Shown here: positions 20,202 through 29,405 of the stretch, one piece after another
Layout of the letters: each line of letters starts with the position of its first letter
Numbering within the stretch: position 1 is the first letter of the stretch
Source of the DNA: Fidelibacterota bacterium
GTDB taxonomy: Bacteria; Fidelibacterota; Marinisomatia; Marinisomatales; UBA1611
Direction of reading: 5' to 3'
Assembly: GCA_002708715.1 (NCBI GenBank)
Contig: PAPB01000037.1
Coordinates: forward strand, 1 to 64,000
Length of the DNA: 64,000 bases
Made by a program: the position numbers and the translations under genes
The notes under the pieces: generated by a model
What the model was told of the DNA's origin: nothing
What the model saw: only the letters and a program-made list of their open reading frames with translations
Databases searched by the model: none

Positions 20202-22186
20202 AATTTTAACTCAACATAGCAAATTGTTTTTTGATTTACTATTGAACCAGGAATAGGATTTTGCCGAATAACTTTACCACTACCATTGATTTTATACTTG
20301 ACACCTTTTTTATTTAGTACCTCCATGGCTTTTCTCATGCTTAGCCCTTTTAATTCTGGAATTTTAATAATATTATTTGAATAATGTTTTTCTATCGAAA
20401 GGTCTATAGGGAGCATTGATTCTTGAGTCAGTGTATTCTTTTTAATTTTTTGCGCTACTTGACTAATATAAGGGTGGTTTTTTTGCTGATCTAAAATTGT
20501 GGGCGGTATAATATAGTCATCCATATTTATTATTCTTTTAATAATGCGTTTAAATGCTACAGCAGCACCTTGTCCACCCCAATGGTATGGTTGTTTAGGC
20601 TCATCAATTAATATTAAAGATAGTAGTTGAGGATTATCAATAGGGAAAAATCCTACAAAGTTTGAAATGAATTTTTCATTTGAATATTTTCCATTTATCC
20701 ATTTTTGAGCCGTACCTGTTTTACCCGCTATTTTCCATCCTGCTATTTGCGCATTATTTCCTGTACCATTGATAATTACATCTCTAAGCATCATTTTTAC
20801 TTGATCCATTGTTTTTTCATTAGCAATCTTTCTAATTATCGAGGGACCTTCAGAATAAATTGTTGAGTTTTGGTCATTTATTATTTGTTTAATAATTCGA
20901 GGTTTTAATAAATAACCCCCATTAGCAATGGCACAGTATGCCATCGCTAATTGAATGGCAGTTACTCCAACTTCATGGCCCATTGCTATTTGACCTAATG
21001 ATACAGCACTCCAAATTGGGAAAGGGTTTAAAGTCCCAGAGACTTCGCCTTCAATATCAATTCCAGTTTTTGAACCAAATCCAAAATCTCTACTAGTATT
21101 ATGCAGAATTTTAGGACCAACATTTTCAATTATCTTTATAATACCAATATTGCTTGAGAATTGTATTATTTGAGAAGCTGATAGGATACCATATTTTTCA
21201 TGATCCTTAATTGGAATGGTGTAGTACTCGTATTGCCCGTTTTCACAATTAAATTCATCTTGTGGAGTTATTTTATTATTGTATAATGCAGAAACAGCTG
21301 ATACAACTTTGTATGTAGATCCTGGTTCAAATTGATCAGTGATTGCACGTATTCGGTGATAACTAGGATCAGATTTAGAAAAATTATTATTATTAAACCC
21401 AGGAGTCGTAGCTAAGGCTAAAATCTCTCCTGTTTGAGGATCTATAATGATTCCAGTTGCAGACAGAGCATTAGTTTCTAATTGGCGTTGATATAATTCC
21501 TCTTCAAGAATTGATTGGTAATTTAAATCCAATGTTAATTGGATATTATTTCCATTTATCGACTTTTTAAATGGCATACCACTTTTATGTTGTATTTTAC
21601 CGCTATACCCTGTGGTCTTATGAATCCATCCAGGTTTACCTTTTAAATATTTATTAAAAGATTTTTCTAATCCTGATATACCTTCATTATCATGATTGGT
21701 ATATCCTAATAATTGAGCAGCAATTTGATTATGGGGGTAATAGCGTCGATTTAATTTTTCTATTTCTAACCCTTGATAACTTTTTATTTGCAAATCACCT
21801 AGGTCTTTTTTTTGCAAATTGCGTTCAATGTATGCAAACTTAGATTTAGAATTAAATTTTTTCATATATTTATTAACTGAATGGCCTGTCAATGAGCTAA
21901 GATCTTTAGCTAGGGCATATTTATCTAATATTTTTGATGGATTAACTGAAAGGGTATAATGAATAATATTTCTTGTTAACGGCCGATTATGTCTATCGAA
22001 AATATTTCCACGAGTAGGTAAAATAATTTGTTTTTTTTGAGATTGATTTAAGACTTGAGTTTGATATTCAGCTCCATTTAAAACTTGAATTTGGAATAAT
22101 CTTAGGCAAAGAGAAATCCATGAGAAGAAGACAAAACTAATTAATATATTTGATCGTAACCTAATTTTTTTATACGTTTTTGTCAC
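20198..22186 (-). CDS. ftsI: Septal peptidoglycan transpeptidase (PBP3/FtsI) with C-terminal PASTA domain
   Basis: SxxK in EPGSTYKVV, SSN, KTGTAQK; C-terminal IKIPELKGLSMRKAMEVLNKKG...QNPIPGSIV is PASTA-like. Confidence 0.95.
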   Translation of the reverse strand: MTKTYKKIRLRSNILISFVFFSWISLCLRLFQIQVLNGAEYQTQVLNQSQKKQIILPTRGNIFDRHNRPLTRNIIHYTLSVNPSKILDKYALAKDLSSLTGHSVNKYMKKFNSKSKFAYIERNLQKKDLGDLQIKSYQGLEIEKLNRRYYPHNQIAAQLLGYTNHDNEGISGLEKSFNKYLKGKPGWIHKTTGYSGKIQHKSGMPFKKSINGNNIQLTLDLNYQSILEEELYQRQLETNALSATGIIIDPQTGEILALATTPGFNNNNFSKSDPSYHRIRAITDQFEPGSTYKVVSAVSALYNNKITPQDEFNCENGQYEYYTIPIKDHEKYGILSASQIIQFSSNIGIIKIIENVGPKILHNTSRDFGFGSKTGIDIEGEVSGTLNPFPIWSAVSLGQIAMGHEVGVTAIQLAMAYCAIANGGYLLKPRIIKQIINDQNSTIYSEGPSIIRKIANEKTMDQVKMMLRDVIINGTGNNAQIAGWKIAGKTGTAQKWINGKYSNEKFISNFVGFFPIDNPQLLSLILIDEPKQPYHWGGQGAAVAFKRIIKRIINMDDYIIPPTILDQQKNHPYISQVAQKIKKNTLTQESMLPIDLSIEKHYSNNIIKIPELKGLSMRKAMEVLNKKGVKYKINGSGKVIRQNPIPGSIVNQKTICYVELKL

Positions 22187-22506
22187 AATGTAATCCCATC
22201 TGAAGATTCAATAACAACATTAAGAGTTTCAGGCTCTGTGAAACCCATTTTCAATTCATCTTTTGCTCGTTTAGCAATTGCATCTGCTCGATTAAGAGAC
22301 TCTATAAGACTTTTTAGTTCGTAGATTTCATTATTTAATTCTTTCACAGTAGAATTTTGAATTTCAATATATAATACAGTTTCATCAATTTCAGTATAAA
22401 CCCATAAGTACATTATTAAACAAGATATAGTCGCAATTGCTGAAAGAAAAAATAACAAGCTATTAATAATGCTTTGATTTTTCTTAGATAATCTTTTCCT
22501 TGCCAT
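22183..22506 (-). CDS. ftsL: FtsL-like small bitopic division protein
   Basis: 107 aa, one TM plus coiled-coil (ELNNEIYELKSLIESLNRADAIAKRAKDELKMGFTEP), located between rsmH and ftsI. Confidence 0.75.
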   Translation of the reverse strand: MARKRLSKKNQSIINSLLFFLSAIATISCLIMYLWVYTEIDETVLYIEIQNSTVKELNNEIYELKSLIESLNRADAIAKRAKDELKMGFTEPETLNVVIESSDGITL

Positions 22507-22508
22507 TA

Positions 22509-23402
22509 TTAAATCTTTTCCGCTACTCGTAACTTTGCACTTCTACAGCGACTATTTTTAATCTGTTCTTCTTTACTAGGGACCCTAGGCTTTTTTGTAA
22601 TTATATCAATTTTATTTTTGATCGATAGATTTTTGAAAGCATGCTTAACTAGTCTATCTTCTAGAGAATGAAAACTTATTATAATGATTCTCCCACCGTT
22701 TGATAAACAATTATAGAAGGATGAAAGAAATTTTTCTAAAATGTCTAATTCATTGTTAACTTTTATTCTTAAAGATTGAAAAACACGAGCAACAGTTCGA
22801 TCTCGCATTTTTGGAGGAGTAGACAGCCTAATTGCTTCAACTAAATGAAATGTTGTCCTAATGGGTCGCATGCTTACAATACGTTTTGCTATAGAGCGAG
22901 AACGTTTCTCACCTCCATAATTAAAAATAATATTAGCCAAATCGCTCGTAGAGTAAGAGTTCAGAATATCAACTGCTTTCAATTTTTGAGTTGAATCAAA
23001 ACGCATATCTAGTTTTGAATCAATTTTAAACGAAAAACCACGTATCGTAGAATCTAATTGCATAGAAGAAAGCCCTAGATCTAGCACAATACCATCCACT
23101 TTTTCAATATTTGATTCTTTAATGATATCTGGCAGGTAATGGTACGAGTCTTTAAAAAGGGAGATACTTTTAGTACTGAAGAGACTTTTTTTACAATATT
23201 CAATAGCCTCATCATCTTTGTCAATTCCTATTAAACGTCCTTTGGTTGAAAGATGTTTCAAAATATGAAATGCGTGGCCGCCGTAACCTATTGTGCAATC
23301 TGCGTATGTCCCAGATTGATTTATATTGAGGTAGTTCACTACATCCTCTACCATAATAGGTATATGGGGTTTTATTCCTGTTTTTGCAGGGATTTTGGTC
23401 AC
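22509..23402 (-). CDS. rsmH: 16S rRNA (cytosine1402-N4)-methyltransferase
   Basis: HIPIMVEDVVNYLN, YADCTIGYGGHA, GLSSMQLD, ISFHSLEDRLVKHAF. Confidence 0.97.
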   Translation of the reverse strand: MTKIPAKTGIKPHIPIMVEDVVNYLNINQSGTYADCTIGYGGHAFHILKHLSTKGRLIGIDKDDEAIEYCKKSLFSTKSISLFKDSYHYLPDIIKESNIEKVDGIVLDLGLSSMQLDSTIRGFSFKIDSKLDMRFDSTQKLKAVDILNSYSTSDLANIIFNYGGEKRSRSIAKRIVSMRPIRTTFHLVEAIRLSTPPKMRDRTVARVFQSLRIKVNNELDILEKFLSSFYNCLSNGGRIIIISFHSLEDRLVKHAFKNLSIKNKIDIITKKPRVPSKEEQIKNSRCRSAKLRVAEKI

Positions 23403-23863
23403 AATACAATTTTATCGGAAAGGGCATCGTATTCTTCTGGATTAATTTTTGAAATATTAGTGTCAACATTATTAAGTTGAATTGGATCCCATATCTCAAT
23501 TTTATTTACCATTCCTATAATTAATATTTCTTTTTTAAGAAAGGAATATTCAACTAGGGACGGAGTTAATTTAATCCGTCCCTGTTTATCGTATGTGGAA
23601 GGGGTGGCATATCGTGCTGTATTTCGAACGAAAGCCCTATGAATTTTTGAAAGGGAAGATAAACTTTTTAAATCTTTTTCTATTTGTTGCCATTGTATTA
23701 GTGGATAAACCCAGATACATGGATCAAGACCACGTGTTATTACAAAAGTTTCAAGATTGTCTTCTGACATTGCCTGTCTAAATTTAGATGGTATATTGAT
23801 ACGTCCTTTAGAATCTAAAGAATAGGAATATTCGCCTATGAATGTGTTTTTTGTTAATGTCAT
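23399..23863 (-). CDS. mraZ: Transcriptional regulator MraZ
   Basis: FIGEYSYSLDSKGRINIPSKFR, YATPSTYDKQGRIKL. Track ORF extends to 23890 using a TTG; the internal ATG at 23863 (MTLTKNTF) is the likelier start. Confidence 0.94.
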   Translation of the reverse strand: MTLTKNTFIGEYSYSLDSKGRINIPSKFRQAMSEDNLETFVITRGLDPCIWVYPLIQWQQIEKDLKSLSSLSKIHRAFVRNTARYATPSTYDKQGRIKLTPSLVEYSFLKKEILIIGMVNKIEIWDPIQLNNVDTNISKINPEEYDALSDKIVL

Positions 23864-23883
23864 CTCAAATTTTGGGTAATTAA

Positions 23884-23898
23884 CCCACAACTACCCAC
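23884..23898 (-). promoter_or_regulatory. Candidate MraZ-binding boxes (two GTGGG repeats, 10-bp period)
   Basis: Minus strand reads GTGGGtagttGTGGG, 21-35 nt upstream of the mraZ ATG; matches the TGGG-N-N5 spaced direct-repeat architecture known for MraZ. Confidence 0.7.
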
Positions 23899-24043
23899 AA
23901 TTTTACTTCAAAGACAGAATAATGTCAATAATATATACTAATATGATGTTTACATATTGATTTTTATGTAATATTGGAATATATCATAAAACTTACGAGA
24001 ATAGTATACTAGTAATTAACTAGTGGTTAAAAGTGGGTAAATA

Positions 24044-24853
24044 TTAAAAAATAGGTTTATATCTTTCGATTGCTAAAGAAGGCGGAGTAGGTTCGAATAC
24101 TATACGTATAGGGGAAGAGTAACCCGAAATTTGTTTTAATTCAGTAGCATTAATAAATAAACTTAATCCATTTGTTGCATTGAATATAATTTCTGATTTT
24201 TCAATAAATGCATTTAAATCTAATTCTCGATTGGGATTGAGAATATTGCTTATTGGAGGTAAGGTGTCATTTTTAAATGTATAAGCAATTTGATTGATAG
24301 TTTTTAGTTTTACAAAGAAAGGAGGGGAGACAGAAAGAAGCTCTTGACTTGAGTGATCTTGAACATAGTCTTTAATTAAATCATCATAAGTTAAAGGAAC
24401 AATTCTTTTTACAATTATAGGCCCGTCGCTACTACCTATTGCGTTACTTTCTTGATTGAATATTTTTTGAAAAATAAAAATTGAAAATATAAAAATAAGA
24501 GAGAAAGATCCTGCAATTAAATATTCATGCCTTAATTGTTTATTGGATATAAAATTATTTTGAAATTGTTTAATCTCACTAATGCTCTGTGAATTTTCAT
24601 TATTACTTATTAAAGGTATTTTATTTCCTAAATATGAATCTAATTGTTCAAGTGCTCTACCAGAGTCACTACCAATTTCTTCAGCATATGCCCTCAAAAA
24701 GAGTCTTAGATAAGGTGTCTCAATATCTGCGAAATTTCCATTTTCGATATCAAGCAAGTATTGAACATTAATTTTTGTTCTCTCACTTATTTCATCTAGG
24801 GAAATTTTATGAGATTTGCGCAGCTCTTTTAATTCTTTATAAAATTGTGTCAA
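24044..24853 (-). CDS. RodZ-like helix-turn-helix membrane protein
   Basis: N-terminal Xre/HTH_25 (LKELRKSHKISLDEISERTKINVQYLLDIENGNFADIETPYLRLFLRAYAEEIG), single TM, extracytoplasmic C-terminus. Confidence 0.8.
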   Translation of the reverse strand: MTQFYKELKELRKSHKISLDEISERTKINVQYLLDIENGNFADIETPYLRLFLRAYAEEIGSDSGRALEQLDSYLGNKIPLISNNENSQSISEIKQFQNNFISNKQLRHEYLIAGSFSLIFIFSIFIFQKIFNQESNAIGSSDGPIIVKRIVPLTYDDLIKDYVQDHSSQELLSVSPPFFVKLKTINQIAYTFKNDTLPPISNILNPNRELDLNAFIEKSEIIFNATNGLSLFINATELKQISGYSSPIRIVFEPTPPSLAIERYKPIF

Positions 24854-24895
24854 AACTATTAATAATAATTAGCAAAATTACATATTGAAAGTTAA

Positions 24896-24938
24896 AAATA
24901 AATAGTTTTATGATTGTTGGTTGTAAAACTATTTATTT
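24896..24938. terminator. 15-bp perfect inverted repeat with 13-nt loop (possible terminator or operator)
   Basis: AAATAAATAGTTTTA ... TAAAACTATTTATTT at 24896-24910 / 24924-24938, in the intergenic gap between maf and the rodZ-like gene; very AT-rich stem. Confidence 0.5.
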
Positions 24939-24971
24939 GATAATTGAACTTATTATAAATAATAAATTATT

Positions 24972-25544
24972 TTAGGTATTTTGAAAAAGTGTACAATAAT
25001 TTTTATAAAATGAAGAAAGAGGGAATCCCATTACATTATAGTAACATCCATTTATTCTATTAATATGAATAGAAAATCCATCTTGAATACCATAGCTTCC
25101 TGCTTTGTCATAAGGTTGATATTTGTTCACATACGATAAAATATCTTTATCGGATAGAGGTAAAAAAGAAACATAAGTTCGTTCATTAAATGTACAATCT
25201 ATTTTTTGATTTAGTTTTAAAATTGATACTCCTGTAATAACCTCATGGGTTTTTCCAGATAAAGATTTTAGTATATTAAAACTTTCATTTTTATCTTTTG
25301 GTTTGCCTATTATTTTATTTCCAAAAAACACAATTGTATCTGCTCCAATCACAATCTTATCATTATAAGTCTGTGCTATTTTTAAAGCTTTTTCTCGTGC
25401 AAGACTTTCTGTTAATGCTTCTGGTGGAATATTACTATTGTTATATTCAACAATATGACTGGGTATCACAGAAAATTGAAATCCAATTTGATTTAATAAC
25501 ATTTTACGCCTTGGTGATTCAGACGCTAATATATTTTCTCTCAT
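24972..25544 (-). CDS. maf: Maf-family nucleotide pyrophosphatase
   Basis: ILASESPRRKMLLNQIGFQFSVIPS, IVIGADTIV, GKPKDKNESFNILKSLSGKTHEVITGV, DKAGSYGIQDG. Confidence 0.95.
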   Translation of the reverse strand: MRENILASESPRRKMLLNQIGFQFSVIPSHIVEYNNSNIPPEALTESLAREKALKIAQTYNDKIVIGADTIVFFGNKIIGKPKDKNESFNILKSLSGKTHEVITGVSILKLNQKIDCTFNERTYVSFLPLSDKDILSYVNKYQPYDKAGSYGIQDGFSIHINRINGCYYNVMGFPLSSFYKNYCTLFQNT

Positions 25545-25556
25545 TTAATTTTTCCT

Positions 25557-28500
25557 TTATTTAAATTTAGCACACCTTCCTATAAAAGAATTTGCTCCAT
25601 TCTCATCTGTAGCTTTTAGTCGGTACAGATATACACCATTTGCAATATTATCACCAAAAGTGTCCAAACCATTCCAATTGATTATATTAAATCCAATTTG
25701 TGAATTATTTCTTTTTATACTTTTTATCTTTTTCCCGCCTAATGTATAGATTTCTATGCTTATATCAGCAGTCTTGGTTAGTTCAAAAGTAAATTGAGTT
25801 GATATTGTGAAAGGATTAGGGTAATTATATACATTATAGATTTTTAATTTATTAATTTCAGTTCTATAAAGAATTATGTTTTTTTCATTTGGATTATTAG
25901 CATTGTCCCAAGCTTTTACTTTTAAGTTTAATTCATTATTGTTAGTAGGGTAATTTATTGTTCCAGTTATAATACTATTAGTATCATAATAAAATTTATT
26001 AGTCAGGTTATTTGTTTCTTCATTATTTAAATCTGTTAGAATAATTTCATGACCAGGCTCATTTGTAAGATTTATTCCTAAAGGATCTGATATCCTTATA
26101 ATGAGATTATTATTTATAGTTAAATGATCACCATCCTCTAATCTTACGCCAGATGAAGTTTCAAATATTATATTTGGCCCTTGATTATCTTGGGTATTAG
26201 CACCGCCTATTAATGGTATTGAGTTTATAATTCCAATTGCATCTTTTTTATCATTATTTATATACAAAAGTAATTTTGATGGATCATTTGAATAAGAGAT
26301 ATCTTGTGGAATACGTAACGTACCTTCGAAATTAGAATTTGAAATTGAGAATTTTCCTCTAAACAAAGTAGCACCTGGTAATAAGAATGATAGACTATAT
26401 GTCTCAGATGATATTTCATAATCACGAGTAACAGATCTGTCAGCATCAATTAAATGTATATAGCCAATTCCATCATTAGATATAATGTTTTGCAATCCAT
26501 AAAAAGTACCCTTTTCTAGTGTTTCTAATGTATCAGGTGTAATTGATAAGGATAATACAGTATCTTTTGGTAGAGGAACTAACATTGCAGGGTCCCCAAA
26601 CAATTGGAAATATTGTGATTCTGAACTACCATCTTTAATAGATTGAAGGATGGAACCTATGGAAAGGTTGCTGACATTCCCATTATAAAAAATATTTTCG
26701 AATAAATTTTTAGTGTATCTTTCATTTCCAACAACTGTGATTGGTCGTGTCGTTGATATTACCATTGCAGCTGCATTCATTTTAGCTCGTATTAATTCTT
26801 CTGCAAAAGATTCATTTAAAGGATCATCAAACCAGCCAAAAGAACAAGTCCCGACTATCCATAAAGGAAGCGTCTTATCTATATTTATTTGGTTAATATC
26901 TCCGCGATTAAGATCAAGTAGTTTTTCTTGTGCAAGTTGGTAGGGAGAACCATGTCCGATGTATGAAATAATTCCTGTCCCACTATTTAAACTATTAAAC
27001 AATGCTTGGGTTGCAGCGGGTTTAATTACTCCATATGCAGATGCATCACTTACCTCTGGATATTCGATCATATATAATTTTTCAATATTTATAAAAGATG
27101 GTATAAGATTAGCGATTTCTTCAGAATTGATTGTATGTGATTGTCCTGTTGCAATTGAGCCATGGTTGGGCTCAGGTCTAGCTGCATCATCTGCAATTAA
27201 AGTGACTTTTTGTCTCCATGGGCCAAACATAGGATTTGTTTCTATTTCTTCAACTTTTTCAATAAAATCATATACTTCTTGAATATTTTTAGCTGGGTAC
27301 CGACCAGTCGATATTTCTGGTATATTACCATATGTAGTTGCTAGAAGATCATCAGTGGCATAACTGCGGTTTGATTGAACTTGAATTGTTGGTACCACTA
27401 TTGATGAGTTACCATTTATATTTCTATAGTCATATCCTCCATCACCTAATAATAATGCATTGTTTGGTCTAGGCATTATCCATTGCTCTTGAGTCCATTG
27501 AATAAAACTGCGAATAGCCATGGGATCTGGGTTTCCAGCAGAAAATTCAGTATATATATTTTCTAAACTTGCATATATTGCTGGATTTCTTAATTCAAGT
27601 AAGTTTGTTGTTGCAGTTCTAAATTCATCAGGTCCAATAATTATGTAATCAGCTTGGATATTTGTTTGTCTTAGATTATTAAATTGGTGATTATTTTTTA
27701 ATTGAATATTATCAATACTGATAATATTGTCTGAGTTAAATAGTACAAAGCGTTTAGTGTGATTTGTAGAATTAGATACATTAGAAAAATTAGATTCATC
27801 TATATTTAACATTTTTATATTTTCATGGTCTGTTATATTCCAAAAATTTATATTATCTGGTTTGAGACCACTAAAATTAAATCTTATATCTTGATTCTGT
27901 ACGGGTGAAAAGAAAGTGTAATTCTCTTCATATGATAATTCTCTCGCATATGTTATTTCAAAAAAATCTAAATAAGGTAGTGAATTAGGATCTGTTGTAG
28001 AATTAAGTAAATAAAATATATTTGTTCCATTAATAAGATTAGTGGCTTGATTATTTGCCAAAATAGTTCTAAATGAATTACCAGACCAATTTATAGTTTC
28101 TCCAATTTGAATTCCATTTAAATTATTAAAAAAAATTTTTATTTCATGAGATGAAGAAGACCCATTATTAGAATTTCCTTTTATCTTAGCTATTAAGTTA
28201 AAAGTACTTCCTAATTTAGGTTTAGATAGATTTATAATTATTGGTTTTGATGTTCCTGGAGCTATTGGATCACTAAGCCATTCTAAGCCCGATGCATTTA
28301 AATTTGTTATATCTATTTCAATATGATCAGATAATATTCCATAATCAATTAATAATCCTGTTTCAGGCTGATCCTCTTGTAGAATCCTTTTTCCTCTTAG
28401 ATTTATATCATCTGGTATAAATAGCCAGCAGGAGTTAGTATTGAAATATAAATTTTGATGCCATTCAATATTATTTTGAATAATATCAAAGCCAGAAGCT

Positions 28501-29279
28501 CCTTTGCCATAAAAAATGATTTGATCCTCTGGATCAAATGAGCCATCTTCTTCTCCTTTAATAAGTAATGAAATTTCTTTGAGATTATCTGGGATAGGTT
28601 GATTTAATTCTTGAGTTCTAGATCGACCCAATTCATTGTTCATAAAAATAGAAATAGACCTTGGATCAATAATTGATATTTCTCCATAAGCATTAGATAA
28701 TAATTCGTAAGATATTGAGTAAACATCATCATTCTCTATAAAGAATTGGAACCATTTTCCTTCATATGTTGTAGTGGTCAGATTATTTATTCTTTGGTTT
28801 TTTAAAATCCATGATTTAGCAACATCCCAATTTATAATACGATTTTTTAAAAATTGTTTTTCAGATGCATTCGCAGTCCTATAACTTTTTCTAGTTTTCT
28901 GAAAATCAATAGAGATTTTTATTTTTTTAAAGTAATAATTTGTATCTGAAAATGGAGAAATACTTAAAGTTGCTATTTGTAAATTTTTTAGTTTTTGTTT
29001 GTTAATCCAATTAAAGCCAGATTGTTCATTATGCTTAGATTTAAAAGGAATTAAGGATTTGTTGAAATATTCAATATTTGTAGATGGTAGTTCATTATTT
29101 GGTAACCCTATAATTAGACTAGTGTTATATAGGTCTGCTTCTGTTAATGCGTCTATATGTAATTCTATAATAAGTTTTTGATTATTATTTTCAATTAATT
29201 TTTTTGAAACTGTTGCAAATAAAAAATCGATTGCAAATAATAATAATAATATATTATAGACTAATAATTGATTTAACAT
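25557..29279 (-). CDS. Gingipain-type C25 peptidase, PorU-like (type IX secretion sortase family)
   Basis: 1240 aa; catalytic regions ISYIGHGSPYQLA (His) and LPLWIVGTCSFGWFDDP (Cys); C-terminal NVYNYPNPFTISTQFTFELTKTADISIEIYTLGGKKI...NGVYLYRLKA (FlgD/sorting-domain-like). Confidence 0.85.
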   Translation of the reverse strand: MLNQLLVYNILLLLFAIDFLFATVSKKLIENNNQKLIIELHIDALTEADLYNTSLIIGLPNNELPSTNIEYFNKSLIPFKSKHNEQSGFNWINKQKLKNLQIATLSISPFSDTNYYFKKIKISIDFQKTRKSYRTANASEKQFLKNRIINWDVAKSWILKNQRINNLTTTTYEGKWFQFFIENDDVYSISYELLSNAYGEISIIDPRSISIFMNNELGRSRTQELNQPIPDNLKEISLLIKGEEDGSFDPEDQIIFYGKGASGFDIIQNNIEWHQNLYFNTNSCWLFIPDDINLRGKRILQEDQPETGLLIDYGILSDHIEIDITNLNASGLEWLSDPIAPGTSKPIIINLSKPKLGSTFNLIAKIKGNSNNGSSSSHEIKIFFNNLNGIQIGETINWSGNSFRTILANNQATNLINGTNIFYLLNSTTDPNSLPYLDFFEITYARELSYEENYTFFSPVQNQDIRFNFSGLKPDNINFWNITDHENIKMLNIDESNFSNVSNSTNHTKRFVLFNSDNIISIDNIQLKNNHQFNNLRQTNIQADYIIIGPDEFRTATTNLLELRNPAIYASLENIYTEFSAGNPDPMAIRSFIQWTQEQWIMPRPNNALLLGDGGYDYRNINGNSSIVVPTIQVQSNRSYATDDLLATTYGNIPEISTGRYPAKNIQEVYDFIEKVEEIETNPMFGPWRQKVTLIADDAARPEPNHGSIATGQSHTINSEEIANLIPSFINIEKLYMIEYPEVSDASAYGVIKPAATQALFNSLNSGTGIISYIGHGSPYQLAQEKLLDLNRGDINQINIDKTLPLWIVGTCSFGWFDDPLNESFAEELIRAKMNAAAMVISTTRPITVVGNERYTKNLFENIFYNGNVSNLSIGSILQSIKDGSSESQYFQLFGDPAMLVPLPKDTVLSLSITPDTLETLEKGTFYGLQNIISNDGIGYIHLIDADRSVTRDYEISSETYSLSFLLPGATLFRGKFSISNSNFEGTLRIPQDISYSNDPSKLLLYINNDKKDAIGIINSIPLIGGANTQDNQGPNIIFETSSGVRLEDGDHLTINNNLIIRISDPLGINLTNEPGHEIILTDLNNEETNNLTNKFYYDTNSIITGTINYPTNNNELNLKVKAWDNANNPNEKNIILYRTEINKLKIYNVYNYPNPFTISTQFTFELTKTADISIEIYTLGGKKIKSIKRNNSQIGFNIINWNGLDTFGDNIANGVYLYRLKATDENGANSFIGRCAKFK

Positions 29280-29307
29280 AAAAAAATAATTTTACTAGGT
29301 TGGTAAG

Positions 29308-29327
29308 TTTAATTGAATTCAAGTAAA
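29308..29327. promoter_or_regulatory. Imperfect 20-bp palindrome in divergent promoter region
   Basis: TTTAATTGAATTCAAGTAAA: 9 of 10 arm positions complementary; lies between the divergent porU-like gene and aconitase. Confidence 0.4.
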
Positions 29328-29405
29328 TTATGATAGGCCATTTATAATAAAATTTTAGGATTAAGTTCCTCAAAATCTATACTTTAATTAATAGGAAAAA
29401 AATAT

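Noticed and set aside
23221-23499. 92-aa minus ORF overlapping rsmH/mraZ in another frame
   Set aside because: Out-of-frame overlap with two well-supported genes.
26713-27282. Plus ORFs inside the PorU-like gene
   Set aside because: Antisense to a single continuous 1240-aa frame.
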